From Prevotella nigrescens (GTDB lineage: Bacteria; Bacteroidota; Bacteroidia; Bacteroidales; Bacteroidaceae): a DNA stretch of 64,000 nucleotides. The number at the start of each line of letters is the position of its first letter. The stretch's first letter is position 1. Under the pieces are notes generated by a model. The model worked only from the letters and a program-made list of their open reading frames with translations. It did no database searches and was not told the origin of the DNA. Made by a program: the position numbers and the translations under genes. This document shows positions 46,412-55,492 of the stretch, piece after piece. The stretch covers positions 361,001 to 425,000 of the forward strand of contig NZ_CP133465.1 of NCBI RefSeq assembly GCF_031191185.1, given 5' to 3'.

Positions 46412-46975
46412 ATGACCGAGAACCTACCAGACAACCTCAAACGAATAATCATAATAGGCTATATGGGCGCCGGAAAAACCACGCTCGGTTGGGCTTTGTC
46501 TAAAATCCTGGGGTTCAGATTCTACGATTTAGACTGGTATATAGAGACACGCATGCGCAAAACTATAGCCCAGATATTCGAAGAACGGGGCGAAGATGGG
46601 TTCAGAGTCATAGAACGCAACATGCTGCACGAGGTTGCAGAGTTTGAGAACGTCATTATTGCCTGCGGTGGAGGTACTCCGTGCTTCTTCGACAATATGG
46701 ATTACCTGAACCAACAGGGTGAAACGGTGTACATGAATGCAACTGCCGACATCATCTGCCAGCACCTTAACATGAGCAGGAATGTTCGTCCTCTGTTAAA
46801 AGGCAAGTCGGAAGAAGAAATGAAAGTCTTTGTAGAGAAACAGATAGAGCAACGAAACACTTACTACAAGAGGGCAAAGCACATTGTTGAAGTGCATTTA
46901 ATGGACAACCGCAAAAAGATAAGCGCAATGGCAAAACAGCTTATTGCGACCATAAAAACAAGCCGGAAGTTTTAA
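46412..46975 (+). CDS. aroK: Shikimate kinase (AroK)
   Basis: 187 aa. Walker A 'IIGYMGAGKTTLGWALSKIL', the shikimate-binding 'FYDLDWYIE', 'GEDGFRVIERNML' and 'IIACGGGTPCF', and the lid region 'RNVRPLLKGK' are all typical. It phosphorylates shikimate in aromatic amino-acid synthesis. It lies 48 bases after topA, probably in the same transcript. Confidence 0.93.
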   Translation: MTENLPDNLKRIIIIGYMGAGKTTLGWALSKILGFRFYDLDWYIETRMRKTIAQIFEERGEDGFRVIERNMLHEVAEFENVIIACGGGTPCFFDNMDYLNQQGETVYMNATADIICQHLNMSRNVRPLLKGKSEEEMKVFVEKQIEQRNTYYKRAKHIVEVHLMDNRKKISAMAKQLIATIKTSRKF

Positions 46976-47083
46976 TACAACATAGGAAAAAATAATAAAC
47001 AAGAATACTATTTCATTATCGAGAGCGAAATCTATCCGAGTTATAACGGCACAAAAAGTTCTCTAACACACAACAAATAGGTT

Positions 47084-48976
47084 ATGAAAAAATGGACGAT
47101 TGAAGATTCGAAGGAACTCTATAATATTAAAGGGTGGGGAACTTCTTACTTTGGTATCAACGAATCTGGACACGTTTACGTTACTCCGTGCAAGGATAAC
47201 AGGCAGTTAGACTTGTGCGAAATTATGGATGAGCTTGTGTTACGCGACGTAACGCCTCCCGTTTTGCTCCGTTTCCCGGACATTCTCGACAATCGCATCG
47301 AGAAAATATCGTCGTGTTTCGAGATTGCAAAGAAGGAATACAAATATGAAGGAGATAATTTCATCATCTATCCTATTAAAGTTAACCAGATGCAACCGGT
47401 TGTTGACGAGATTATTTCGCACGGCAAGAAGTTCAATCTTGGCTTGGAAGCAGGCTCGAAACCCGAATTGCACGCCGTAATAGCGGTTCAGTGCCAGAGC
47501 GACTCGCCTATTATCTGCAACGGATACAAAGACCAAAGCTACATAGAACTTGCCCTTTTGGCACAGAAAATGGGCAAGCGCATATTTATTGTAGTAGAGA
47601 AACTTAACGAGATAGACATTATTGCAAAAGCCGCCAAGAAACTTAATGTTATGCCCAACATTGGCATTCGCATCAAACTGGCATCTACAGGCTCGGGTAA
47701 ATGGGCTGAGAGCGGAGGCGATGCGTCCAAGTTTGGCTTAACGGCATCGGAACTCTTGCAAGCCCTTGAGAAGCTCGACGAGAAGGGATTGCACGATTGT
47801 TTACGACTGATACACTTCCATATTGGTTCGCAGATTACGAAGATACGTCGCATTCAGACTGCACTTACCGAGGCTGCACAGTATTATGCCAACCTAAGAA
47901 AGATGGGGTACAATGTAGACTTCGTAGATTGTGGAGGCGGATTGGGTGTAGATTATGACGGAACACGGTCATCGAGCAGCGAGAGTTCGGTGAATTATAG
48001 CATTCAAGAGTACGTAAACGACTGTGTATCTACCTTTGTAGATGCATCGAACAAGCACGGAATACCACACCCGAACATCATTACTGAGAGCGGACGCAAC
48101 GTTGCTGCACACCATTCCATACTCGTTATAAACGTATTGGAGACGGCTTCGCTGCCTGAAATGTCGGAAGAGTTCGAGGCAAAGGACACAGATCATCAGT
48201 TAGTACGCGAACTTTACAAGATATGGGACAACCTTAACTCGCGCAACATGCTCGAAGATTGGCACGATGCAGAGCAGATTCGTGAAGAGTCTCTGGAGCT
48301 TTTCTCGCACGGAATGGTAGATTTGAAGACCCGCGCAGAGATAGAAGCAATGTACTGGAGCGTCTGCCACGAGATAAACACACTGGCAAAGGGAATGAAG
48401 CACGTGCCAGACGAACTCCGCAACTTAGACAAATTGCTTGCAGACAAATATTTTTGCAACTTCTCGCTCTTCCAATCGCTTCCCGACAGTTGGGCTATCG
48501 ACCAGCTTTTCCCCGTCATGCCGATACAACGGCTGAACGAACGCCCTACACGGAAAGCCACTTTGCAAGACATTACCTGCGACAGCGATGGCAAGATAGC
48601 CAATTTCGTAAGCGGAGGACGCACCAGCCACGTGCTTCCAGTGCACGCATTGCGTCGTAACGAGCCTTATTATCTTGGTGTTTTCCTCGTTGGTGCATAC
48701 CAAGAGATACTCGGCGACCTCCACAATCTGTTTGGCGACACCAATGCCGTGCACCTTTCCGTGAAAGACGGGAGCTATCATATCGACCAGATTATAGACG
48801 GCGAAACCGTGGAAGAGGTGCTCGAGTATGTGCAATACAACCCTAAGAAACTTGTTAGGCAGCTCGAAATATGGGTAACCAAGAGCGTCAAGCAAGGAAA
48901 AATATCGCTCGAGGAAGGAAAAGAATTCCTTAGCAACTATCGAAGCGGACTGTATGGATATACCTATTTGGAGTAA
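47084..48976 (+). CDS. speA: Biosynthetic arginine decarboxylase (SpeA)
   Basis: 630-aa PLP enzyme making agmatine from arginine, the first step of one polyamine route. The fold III decarboxylase signature includes 'FIIYPIKVNQMQPVVDEI' (PLP lysine), 'IRIKLASTGSGKWAESGG', 'HFHIGSQITKIRRIQ', 'VDCGGGLGVDYDG' and 'ITESGRNVAAHHSILV'. The length matches bacterial SpeA. It starts about 108 bases after aroK. A 9-bp hairpin spans its stop codon. Confidence 0.93.
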   Translation: MKKWTIEDSKELYNIKGWGTSYFGINESGHVYVTPCKDNRQLDLCEIMDELVLRDVTPPVLLRFPDILDNRIEKISSCFEIAKKEYKYEGDNFIIYPIKVNQMQPVVDEIISHGKKFNLGLEAGSKPELHAVIAVQCQSDSPIICNGYKDQSYIELALLAQKMGKRIFIVVEKLNEIDIIAKAAKKLNVMPNIGIRIKLASTGSGKWAESGGDASKFGLTASELLQALEKLDEKGLHDCLRLIHFHIGSQITKIRRIQTALTEAAQYYANLRKMGYNVDFVDCGGGLGVDYDGTRSSSSESSVNYSIQEYVNDCVSTFVDASNKHGIPHPNIITESGRNVAAHHSILVINVLETASLPEMSEEFEAKDTDHQLVRELYKIWDNLNSRNMLEDWHDAEQIREESLELFSHGMVDLKTRAEIEAMYWSVCHEINTLAKGMKHVPDELRNLDKLLADKYFCNFSLFQSLPDSWAIDQLFPVMPIQRLNERPTRKATLQDITCDSDGKIANFVSGGRTSHVLPVHALRRNEPYYLGVFLVGAYQEILGDLHNLFGDTNAVHLSVKDGSYHIDQIIDGETVEEVLEYVQYNPKKLVRQLEIWVTKSVKQGKISLEEGKEFLSNYRSGLYGYTYLE

Positions 48977-48988
48977 AACTACTCCAAA
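48967..48988 (+). terminator. Hairpin spanning the speA stop codon
   Basis: tttggagta (48967-48975) pairs with tactccaaa (48980-48988) around aaac. The stop codon (48974-48976) is within the left arm and loop. No T-run follows. Confidence 0.5.
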
Positions 48989-49005
48989 CAGGTTCTCCAT
49001 TCCTA

Positions 49006-49041
49006 TTTGTTAATTATTGTTCCCAACAATAGATATCTTTG
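49006..49041 (+). promoter_or_regulatory. Probable promoter of the sigma factor operon
   Basis: TATCTTTG at 49034-49041 is a perfect -7 box. TTTG at 49006-49009 is 24 bases upstream, slightly far. The leader would be about 85 bases. Confidence 0.45.
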
Positions 49042-49131
49042 TATAAACAACTAACAAAGGTTAAAACATAGCCATTTTACACGGCTCTTTGTAACTTCAA
49101 TCCCCACTTATTCGTCTTTACAATAGAGAGA

Positions 49132-49641
49132 ATGGAAAAAGTTAGTTTCCGAAACGACGTGTTGCCATTGAAGAATCAACTCTTCAGATTGGCGCTTCGC
49201 ATAACCCTTAATAGGGAAGAGGCTGAGGACATTGTGCAAGACACGATGATAAAAGTTTGGGACAAACGCTACGAATGGGGTTCCATCGATTCCATAGAAG
49301 CCTACAGCCTGCGGATATGCAGGAACCTTTCGCTCGACAGACTGAAGAAGCGAGACAATCAGAACGGCTCTTTGGAAGAAGAACAACCCAGACAAGAACC
49401 ACTCTCAACACCGCAGGACAGACTGGTAGACCAGGACAGACTGCGCATAGTAAAGGAGATTGTAAACTCTTTGCCCGAGAAACAGCGCACATGTATGCAG
49501 CTACGAGACTTCGAAGGCAAGCAATACAAAGAGATTGCAAGCATCTTAGGCATAACGGAAGAACAGGTAAAAACAAATATTTTCCGTGCTCGCCAAACTG
49601 TAAAACAACGATTTCAGAAAATAGAACAATATGGATTATAA
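49132..49641 (+). CDS. ECF-type RNA polymerase sigma factor
   Basis: 169 aa. Region 2 is 'LFRLALRITLNREEAEDIVQ' … 'MIKVWDKR', and region 4 is 'SLPEKQRTCMQLRDFEGKQY' … 'IASILGITEEQVKTNIFRAR'. It overlaps the next gene by 11 bases, the usual layout of an ECF sigma factor with its anti-sigma factor. The regulon is unknown. Confidence 0.88.
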   Translation: MEKVSFRNDVLPLKNQLFRLALRITLNREEAEDIVQDTMIKVWDKRYEWGSIDSIEAYSLRICRNLSLDRLKKRDNQNGSLEEEQPRQEPLSTPQDRLVDQDRLRIVKEIVNSLPEKQRTCMQLRDFEGKQYKEIASILGITEEQVKTNIFRARQTVKQRFQKIEQYGL

Positions 49642-50110
49642 GTACATCGAACAGTTATTGGAACGCTATTGGCGCTGCGAAACTTCGCTACAAGAGGAGG
49701 AAATACTGCGTTTATTCTTCTCTCAGGAGGAAGTTCCTGCCGATTTGCTGCCTTATAAAGACTTGTTTGTCTACGGACAGAAACAGAAAGAGGCTGACGT
49801 TCTTGGCGATGACTTTGACCAGAAGATACTCGAAAAGGTGAACGAAGACCACCCTGTAAAGGCTCGTACCATTACAATGCGTAAGCGCTTAATGCCACTC
49901 TTCAAGGCTGCAGCAATTGTTGCCATCTTGCTCACATTGCAGAACGCATTGCAAGAAACATTCAATGGCACCACGCCTTCGGCTCAACAACATGTTGAAA
50001 TGCCAAATGCGAACAAGACTCCCAAGAGTCCGGCTGTGGCAAAAGCCGACTCTGCCAAGGTAGATTCAGCCCAGAAGGTTAGCGCCATCACCGAAACAGA
50101 GTACAATTAA
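49631..50110 (+). CDS. Probable anti-sigma factor
   Basis: 159 aa, overlapping the sigma gene by 11 bases. The N-terminal cytoplasmic part has 'IEQLLERYWRCETSLQEEEI', a pattern seen in Bacteroidota sigma-associated proteins. One membrane helix follows ('LFKAAAIVAILLTLQNALQ', about residues 95-113), then a periplasmic tail rich in Ala, Lys and Ser. There is no FecR domain and no zinc motif. Its role rests on position and topology, not on a clear domain. Confidence 0.65.
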   Translation: MDYKYIEQLLERYWRCETSLQEEEILRLFFSQEEVPADLLPYKDLFVYGQKQKEADVLGDDFDQKILEKVNEDHPVKARTITMRKRLMPLFKAAAIVAILLTLQNALQETFNGTTPSAQQHVEMPNANKTPKSPAVAKADSAKVDSAQKVSAITETEYN

Positions 50111-50215
50111 AAGAAATATCATTTTAATGCTTTCTCTATAAAACAAATCATTTTCTAATAAAACAAGTTCGAAACTGTGAAGTTTCATTTCTCAAATTTT
50201 TTAAGACGACAGACG

Positions 50216-50243
50216 AAAACCGGCATCGAAAGGTGTCGGTTTT
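50216..50243 (+). terminator. Terminator of the sigma factor operon
   Basis: aaaaccggca (50216-50225) pairs with tgtcggtttt (50234-50243), including one G-T pair, followed by tctcttgttcc. Confidence 0.7.
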
Positions 50244-50315
50244 TCTCTTGTTCCTGTTTTCTGCTTTATCCGCATAACCTTTATAGCTGCATAACATGAA
50301 AATTGCAGACTGACA

Positions 50316-50344
50316 TTTTCAGCCTACCAAATGTCCATTACGCC
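50316..50344 (+). repeat. Solo 29-bp copy of the IS-end repeat
   Basis: Identical over 29 bases to 536-564 (ttttcagcctaccaaatgtc… acgcc). No transposase or second end is visible near it. It lies 5 bases beyond the stop of the minus-strand NigD-like gene. Confidence 0.85.
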
Positions 50345-50349
50345 AAAGT

Positions 50350-51000
50350 TTATAAAATAAAATTTTTCGTTACTTCTCCTTTATAGGTACTTATGTGCAG
50401 CTCCATGCTGTCTCCTTTGCGCGCAAAAGCAGTAGGGATACTAACGAAAGTGCGCACTGTGTAGTATTCGGGAACATTGTTCTGGTTGTGCAGTAAGCGC
50501 AGTTTATACTTCTTTGTTCCGTTCGCCAACGCTTCAACAGTTTCTAAACTTACACCTAAAGATTGTTGGACATTGCTCTTACCCGTCTTTAAAGCCAATT
50601 CGAGATTGACATACTTGCCAGTTTTGGCAAGCCATGCACTGGTAAAGCCCAATGGATCGGTTGGATTTTTAGCCGTGTTGGTTTGTTTTGGAACAGATAA
50701 GACATACACTTTGGCTATTGCAACGGGTTCAATGTCTATACCCTTTTTGTTATAAAACAATTGTGCTCGATAAGTGGTATCGGGACGAATTGCCCATTTT
50801 GCATACAACGGTTGGCGAAGCAAAAGCATATCACCATCATCGGTAACAGCCGAAACAAAAGCTGCCTTACCATTGGTGGTAGCCTCAACAAAGTCGGAAC
50901 GCAAATAAGAGTATTCCGAGTCGCCCGTTTTAAAAGGGTCATTGGTGCAAGCCACCAATACAAAGGCTACAACGAGAAAAAAGAAGATTGGTCTACGCAT
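50350..51000 (-). CDS. NigD-like lipoprotein
   Basis: 216 aa with a lipoprotein signal ('FFLVVAFVLVACTNDPF'). The mature protein is beta-rich with 'YLRSDFVEATTNGKAAFVSA' and 'ALANGTKKYKLRLLHNQNN', resembling the NigD-like two-domain family of Bacteroidota. NigD-type proteins often lie near envelope genes; the function is unknown. Its start overlaps the end of the acyltransferase gene by 8 bases, so the two form an operon. Confidence 0.75.
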   Translation of the reverse strand: MRRPIFFFLVVAFVLVACTNDPFKTGDSEYSYLRSDFVEATTNGKAAFVSAVTDDGDMLLLRQPLYAKWAIRPDTTYRAQLFYNKKGIDIEPVAIAKVYVLSVPKQTNTAKNPTDPLGFTSAWLAKTGKYVNLELALKTGKSNVQQSLGVSLETVEALANGTKKYKLRLLHNQNNVPEYYTVRTFVSIPTAFARKGDSMELHISTYKGEVTKNFIL

Positions 51001-52150
51001 TTGCCTTCAGATAGTTGCGAGCAGGGTTGGCATACATTTCAAGCAAACGTTGGCGAAGATACGCTTCGTCTTTATTGGGAAGGGTAATCTTTGCGAGTTG
51101 CTTTTCTATATAAGCATCGAACTTCGCTTTATTATCATCAGAGTACTTATTGGTATAAATTGTAGTACCATCAAGTTCATCGAGCGCAACATAATTGTTG
51201 GCATAAAGACGATAGTTGCGGTGTATTTCTTTGTCTATATGTTGACAAATTGCAGCTAACAGTGGTCCGTTCGCCATATCTGTTGTAGTCTTCAGTGTTT
51301 CTAAATATTCGTCGATACAAGGAGCAGCGTGGTAATGAATGTTGCCTTTATAGCCCATTATACCCGTTTGCATACTAAGTACATCGTCCATTGGTCCTTT
51401 CTTCCAATTTGCATTGTCGCGTTTTGCCTGCATTTCTGCCGCCTTCAGATAGTCGCAGGGGTCGTATTCGTAAGAAATAGAAAGCGGAACGACGTGAAAC
51501 TGCTGAAGTCTTTCGAGCAATGTGCCTTCTGCTCCCAATGCAAACATTTTAAGAATAGACTTTTGTGTAAGGTCGTTAGAATCTTTAGCCCGTCCTTCGC
51601 GTTGTGCAATCCAAAGATTTTCGTGTTTTTCTGTAAGTGCAAATATCATATAGCGCGCCATCTTTACGCTCGCCTGCATAAGTTCGCGGGGAGCAAGACC
51701 ACGTTTAACTATGAAACTCTTGTTAAGCCGTGCCAAGTCGCGCACCCAGGGTAACGACAGCAGATTGTCGCCAATAGCAATTTCGCAGGTAGTAGCAAAC
51801 CCATTATCGATTAACAACTTTGAGAGAAACGCCGAATCGAGCACAATATCACGGTGGTTACTGACAAAGGTATATTGCCTTGTATTGTCGATGGCCGACG
51901 ATTCCATATCGCAACCTGTGCTTGCCTTGTCAATAAGCTCTTGGAGGAAAGTATAGGCAAAAGCTTTCTGAAACTCAAGAATAGTCTTACATTGGTGCAT
52001 CTTCTGAGAAATAGCATCAATCGGCACATTGGGATAAAGATAGTTTAATACTTGCCGGAATTGTTCGTTTGCAAGTAATCTGTTGTAAACTTCGGGCAGT
52101 TCTTCAGAGTCGAAAGGGCGTATATCGTCAAATTCAGAAAGTGTTTTCAT
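50993..52150 (-). CDS. 1-acyl-glycerol-3-phosphate acyltransferase-like protein
   Basis: 385 aa. The HX4D motif appears as 'FVSNHRDIVLDSAFLSKLL' (about residue 96), as in PlsC/PlsB-type acyltransferases. Family members of this length in Bacteroidota are annotated as 1-acyl-sn-glycerol-3-phosphate acyltransferases. It has no clear membrane helix, so it is probably peripheral at the inner membrane, acting in phospholipid synthesis. It is co-transcribed with the NigD-like lipoprotein downstream. Confidence 0.78.
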   Translation of the reverse strand: MKTLSEFDDIRPFDSEELPEVYNRLLANEQFRQVLNYLYPNVPIDAISQKMHQCKTILEFQKAFAYTFLQELIDKASTGCDMESSAIDNTRQYTFVSNHRDIVLDSAFLSKLLIDNGFATTCEIAIGDNLLSLPWVRDLARLNKSFIVKRGLAPRELMQASVKMARYMIFALTEKHENLWIAQREGRAKDSNDLTQKSILKMFALGAEGTLLERLQQFHVVPLSISYEYDPCDYLKAAEMQAKRDNANWKKGPMDDVLSMQTGIMGYKGNIHYHAAPCIDEYLETLKTTTDMANGPLLAAICQHIDKEIHRNYRLYANNYVALDELDGTTIYTNKYSDDNKAKFDAYIEKQLAKITLPNKDEAYLRQRLLEMYANPARNYLKANA

Positions 52151-52204
52151 AATTTATTATATTATGTATTCACTTATTCTTAAATGGTCGTTATAAAGAA
52201 ATAA

Positions 52205-52232
52205 AGGTGCAGAACCGTATTGGCCTACACCT
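52205..52232 (-). terminator. Probable terminator of the ddl operon
   Basis: aggtgcag (52205-52212) pairs with ctacacct (52225-52232), with one G-T pair; on the minus strand tttatttct follows. It lies just past the ddl stop. Confidence 0.5.
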
Positions 52233-52245
52233 ATTATATGTGTAT

Positions 52246-53241
52246 TTAGAATTGATTTTCTACAATATCGCTAAGTACATTTTTAATATCCAAACCAGCT
52301 GCACGCACTTGTTGTGGAACAAAGCTTGTAACGGTCATTCCTGGAGTAGTATTTACTTCGAGCATATTGATAACATCGTTGCCATCGTTATCCTTTGTTA
52401 TGATATAATCGATGCGAATAATACCATTTGCGTGCAGAATATCGTAGATGTGAGAAGTTACTTCTGTTACCTTCTCAGCCAACTCCTTGCTGATACGAGC
52501 AGGTGTTATCTCGTCTACCTCGCCATTATATTTAGCATTATAATCGAAAAATTCGTTGCTTGTAACCACTTCCGTGATAGGGAATGGAACCGACTTTTCT
52601 CTCGTCTTATAGATTCCTTGTGTTATTTCAACACCATCAAGGAAACTTTCTACCATAACTTCCGAACTTTCCATAAAAGCCTTACGAAGTGCAGGAGCTA
52701 ATTGGTCTGCATTCTTTACCTTTGAAACGCCAAAGCTGCTGCCGTCGGTTGCAGGTTTCACAAAACAAGGCATACCAATCTTCTCTGCTATTTCTCTTTC
52801 ATTATACGTTTCTCCAAGACGCAGTAAAATACTTTCAGAGACATGAATGCCATACGATTTTAAATAACGGTTCAATACAAACTTATCAAAAGTGAGTGCC
52901 GACGCCAACACATCGCAAGTAGAATAAGGAATGTTTACCAATTCAAAATAGCCTTGCATAATACCATTCTCGCCTGGTCGCCCATGTATTGTTATATACG
53001 CATAGTCGAAGAACACTGTCTGACCATTATTATTAAACGAGAAATCGTTTTTATTAATCGGTGCGGTGTGCCCGTTATCGAGGTTTACATGCCAATCTGT
53101 TCCTTTTACATCGACTATATAAATATTGTAACGTTCCTTATCGAAGAAGGAATACAACCCTTGTGCAGAACGGAGAGAAACATCGTGTTCTGAAGAATCG
53201 CCACCGCAAACGATGGCTATTGTACGTTTCATATCTTTCAT
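52246..53241 (-). CDS. ddl: D-alanine--D-alanine ligase (Ddl)
   Basis: 331-aa ATP-grasp ligase. 'AIVCGGDSSEHDVSLRSAQG' opens the N-terminal domain, 'ITIHGRPGENGIMQGYFELV' the substrate-binding part. 'GMPCFVKPATDGSSFGVSKV' is in the ATP-grasp domain, and 'INMLEVNTTPGMTVTSFVP' holds the metal and omega-loop residues. It supplies D-Ala-D-Ala to MurF. ATG 53232 (MKRT…) is a possible alternative start. It is third in the PASTA-RluD-Ddl operon. Confidence 0.94.
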   Translation of the reverse strand: MKDMKRTIAIVCGGDSSEHDVSLRSAQGLYSFFDKERYNIYIVDVKGTDWHVNLDNGHTAPINKNDFSFNNNGQTVFFDYAYITIHGRPGENGIMQGYFELVNIPYSTCDVLASALTFDKFVLNRYLKSYGIHVSESILLRLGETYNEREIAEKIGMPCFVKPATDGSSFGVSKVKNADQLAPALRKAFMESSEVMVESFLDGVEITQGIYKTREKSVPFPITEVVTSNEFFDYNAKYNGEVDEITPARISKELAEKVTEVTSHIYDILHANGIIRIDYIITKDNDGNDVINMLEVNTTPGMTVTSFVPQQVRAAGLDIKNVLSDIVENQF

Positions 53242-53272
53242 TCTAATTATTTATTTTAATCATGCAAGAAGC

Positions 53273-54364
53273 TCACAATAGCTCTTGTTTACCATTTATG
53301 TAATTTCGCCACTTTTCTATTACACTTGACAAATCGTCGGGAAGTTCGCTTGTAAAGTCCATTTGCTCTCCTGTCCGTGGGTGAACAAAACCGAGCGTCT
53401 TTGCGTGCAAGGCTTGCCGGTTGCACAATTTAAAGCAATTTTGTATATAAGCTCGGTATGTACTGGTACGCTGTCCACGCAATATTTCTGTGCCACCATA
53501 GCGCTCGTCTCCGAAAAGCGGATGCCCGATGTGCTTCATATGTGCTCTAATTTGGTGGGTTCTACCTGTTTCCAATATACATTCTATAAGGGTTGTATAG
53601 CCAAATCGTTCTAAAACCTTATAGTGCGTAACGGCAGGTTTACCTATTCCGGAATCGGTATCAAACACTTTCATGCGTAGCCTATCCTTTGGATCGCGTC
53701 CAATATTTCCTTCTATCCGCCCTTCGTCCTCGGTAAAGTTCCCCCATACTAAAGCTACATAGCTACGATGTGTTGTTTTATTGAAGAACTGCTTACCAAG
53801 GAATGTCTTTGCATCTGGTGTTTTAGCAATTAAAAGTAGACCACTTGTATCTTTATCAATACGATGAACCAAACCAACGGCAGGATCATTAGGGTCGAAA
53901 TTCTTTAAGTCGCGCAAATGCCAAGCTATTGCATTTATGAGTGTACCACGAAAATTACCAGCCCCAGGGTGCACAACAAGTCCTGCGGGCTTATTTATCA
54001 CCATAATTTCATTGTCTTCGTAGACAACATTGAGCGGCATATCTTCTGCAACAATAGTGTTATCGTGCTTCGGACGGTCAAGCATCAAGGTGATAACATC
54101 ATTGGGGCGTACCTTGTAATTACTTTTTACAGGCGTTCCATTCACATAAATACTTCCTGCATCAGCAGCTTTCTGAATACGATTACGACTGGAGTGTTGC
54201 ATTCGTTCAAACAAGAACTTGTCTATCCGCACTGCTTCTTGCCCTTTATCAACCTCTACACGGAAGTGTTCGTAAAGTTCTTCCCCATCGGCAGCAATGT
54301 CGTTCACGCCTAAAAGATCGTCAGCTAAATCTTCATAAAAGTATTCGTCAGCTATCTCTATCAT
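53273..54364 (-). CDS. RluD-family 23S rRNA pseudouridine synthase
   Basis: 363 aa. An S4 RNA-binding domain lies near residues 35-95 ('VRIDKFLFERMQHSSRNRIQ'). The catalytic aspartate lies in 'GLVHRIDKDTSGLLLIAKT', and 'GRTHQIRAHMKHIGHPLFGD' is also present. It converts uridines in 23S rRNA to pseudouridine (RluD type). It lies 7 bases after the PASTA gene and 31 before ddl, in one operon. Confidence 0.88.
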   Translation of the reverse strand: MIEIADEYFYEDLADDLLGVNDIAADGEELYEHFRVEVDKGQEAVRIDKFLFERMQHSSRNRIQKAADAGSIYVNGTPVKSNYKVRPNDVITLMLDRPKHDNTIVAEDMPLNVVYEDNEIMVINKPAGLVVHPGAGNFRGTLINAIAWHLRDLKNFDPNDPAVGLVHRIDKDTSGLLLIAKTPDAKTFLGKQFFNKTTHRSYVALVWGNFTEDEGRIEGNIGRDPKDRLRMKVFDTDSGIGKPAVTHYKVLERFGYTTLIECILETGRTHQIRAHMKHIGHPLFGDERYGGTEILRGQRTSTYRAYIQNCFKLCNRQALHAKTLGFVHPRTGEQMDFTSELPDDLSSVIEKWRNYINGKQELL

Positions 54365-54370
54365 ACCTTA

Positions 54371-55150
54371 TTATTCAGTTGGCTTTGGCGTATTCTGACC
54401 AGGTGGTAAAGCTTGCGATTGTGGTGGAACCGAAGGTAGAGTTCGTGGAGCTGATTTTCCTCCCTCTTTTATTTCGTTTCCATTTTCGTCCACAGGGACT
54501 TCTACCCAATCGTAATATTCTTCGTATTTAGGCTCTTCAACCTCTATTTCTTCATATCTACTTCCAGGACGCTGATTTGTAGTATCGTTCGCATTGCGTG
54601 TTCCATCGCCCACCTGCAGCACAATTACGGCATCGTTAGGAATACGATCTCCGGCTTGTGCAAGCTTTCCGTTTACCAAAACGCCATAAACCCAGTCCTT
54701 TTCTCCTGGAATATATTCAGGGTCTCCCACTTTGAACCCCATTGATAATAATTCGGCTTGTGCCTCGCGAAGAGAACTGTTATCTGCTATATCGGGTAAA
54801 GGCAATGTTGGTGCACTGGCAGCATTGATAGTAACATATATGACACGTGTAGATTTTATGCGTTTTCCACCAGCTGGCGTTTGTTCCAAAATACAATCAG
54901 GGGGTAAATCCTTTACGTATCCAGTATCAGCAACTTCTATTGTCAACCCTACTTTGTCCATAATATCAAGTGCGTCGTCGTACTGCTTATGAAGTATATT
55001 CGGCACGACGATAGATTCGCCCATATGGGTATAATAGTCAATTCCATATCTCACTCCTATAGAAAGCATCGTTACGAGAATGACTATTGCGAGGACATTT
55101 CCCCAAACATAGGTACTAAAAAAGCTGTGGACGAATCCCTTTGACGTCAT
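54371..55150 (-). CDS. PASTA-domain protein, membrane-anchored
   Basis: 259 aa. One N-terminal membrane helix ('VWGNVLAIVILVTMLSIGVR') is followed by PASTA-like domains ('SIVVPNILHKQYDDALDIMD' and 'PLPDIADNSSLREAQAELLS'), then a tail rich in Pro, Glu and Tyr. PASTA domains bind peptidoglycan or muropeptides in other phyla. There is no kinase domain. The link to ddl suits a cell-wall role. Its promoter (55210-55179) overlaps the rpmH terminator. Confidence 0.83.
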   Translation of the reverse strand: MTSKGFVHSFFSTYVWGNVLAIVILVTMLSIGVRYGIDYYTHMGESIVVPNILHKQYDDALDIMDKVGLTIEVADTGYVKDLPPDCILEQTPAGGKRIKSTRVIYVTINAASAPTLPLPDIADNSSLREAQAELLSMGFKVGDPEYIPGEKDWVYGVLVNGKLAQAGDRIPNDAVIVLQVGDGTRNANDTTNQRPGSRYEEIEVEEPKYEEYYDWVEVPVDENGNEIKEGGKSAPRTLPSVPPQSQALPPGQNTPKPTE

Positions 55151-55178
55151 TTTATTATACTAATAACTTATTATAGGG

Positions 55179-55210
55179 CAAAGTTAAAGAAAAAAACGGA
55201 AAGAAGCAAA
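55179..55210 (-). promoter_or_regulatory. Promoter of the PASTA-rluD-ddl operon
   Basis: On the minus strand, TTTG (55210-55207), 20 bases, TAACTTTG (55186-55179), an exact consensus match. The -33 box lies in the loop of the rpmH terminator hairpin. Confidence 0.75.
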
Positions 55211-55235
55211 GAATAGTCTCTCCTTCTTTCCGTTT
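55194..55235 (-). terminator. rpmH terminator
   Basis: aaacggaaagaag (55194-55206) pairs perfectly with cttctttccgttt (55223-55235). On the minus strand the exit side is a T-run (the a-run before 55194). Confidence 0.85.
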
Positions 55236-55263
55236 CCAATTCAATTTTCTATAAGCCTTTAGA

Positions 55264-55419
55264 TTACTTTCCGTGATGTTCGTCAGACACAGTAAGTTTC
55301 TTACGACCTTTAGCACGACGAGCAGCCAATACGCGGCGACCATCTTTTGTTGCCATTCTTTCACGGAACCCGTGTTTATTTACACGACGACGGTTGTGAG
55401 GCTGAAATGTTCTTTTCAT
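55264..55419 (-). CDS. rpmH: 50S ribosomal protein L34
   Basis: 51-aa basic protein that begins '[20 protein letters not shown]' and continues with '[20 protein letters not shown]', the nearly invariant L34 sequence. It ends with a short 'VSDEHHGK' extension. Its own promoter is at 55524-55493 and a strong terminator follows, so it is a single-gene unit. The usual neighbours rnpA and yidC are not here. Confidence 0.96.
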   Translation of the reverse strand: MKRTFQPHNRRRVNKHGFRERMATKDGRRVLAARRAKGRKKLTVSDEHHGK

Positions 55420-55492
55420 TGTTATATATTCTTTTTTATGTTATTATGCGATAAAAACATCACGACGAGACGCAATCTCACGTCATGGGTTG

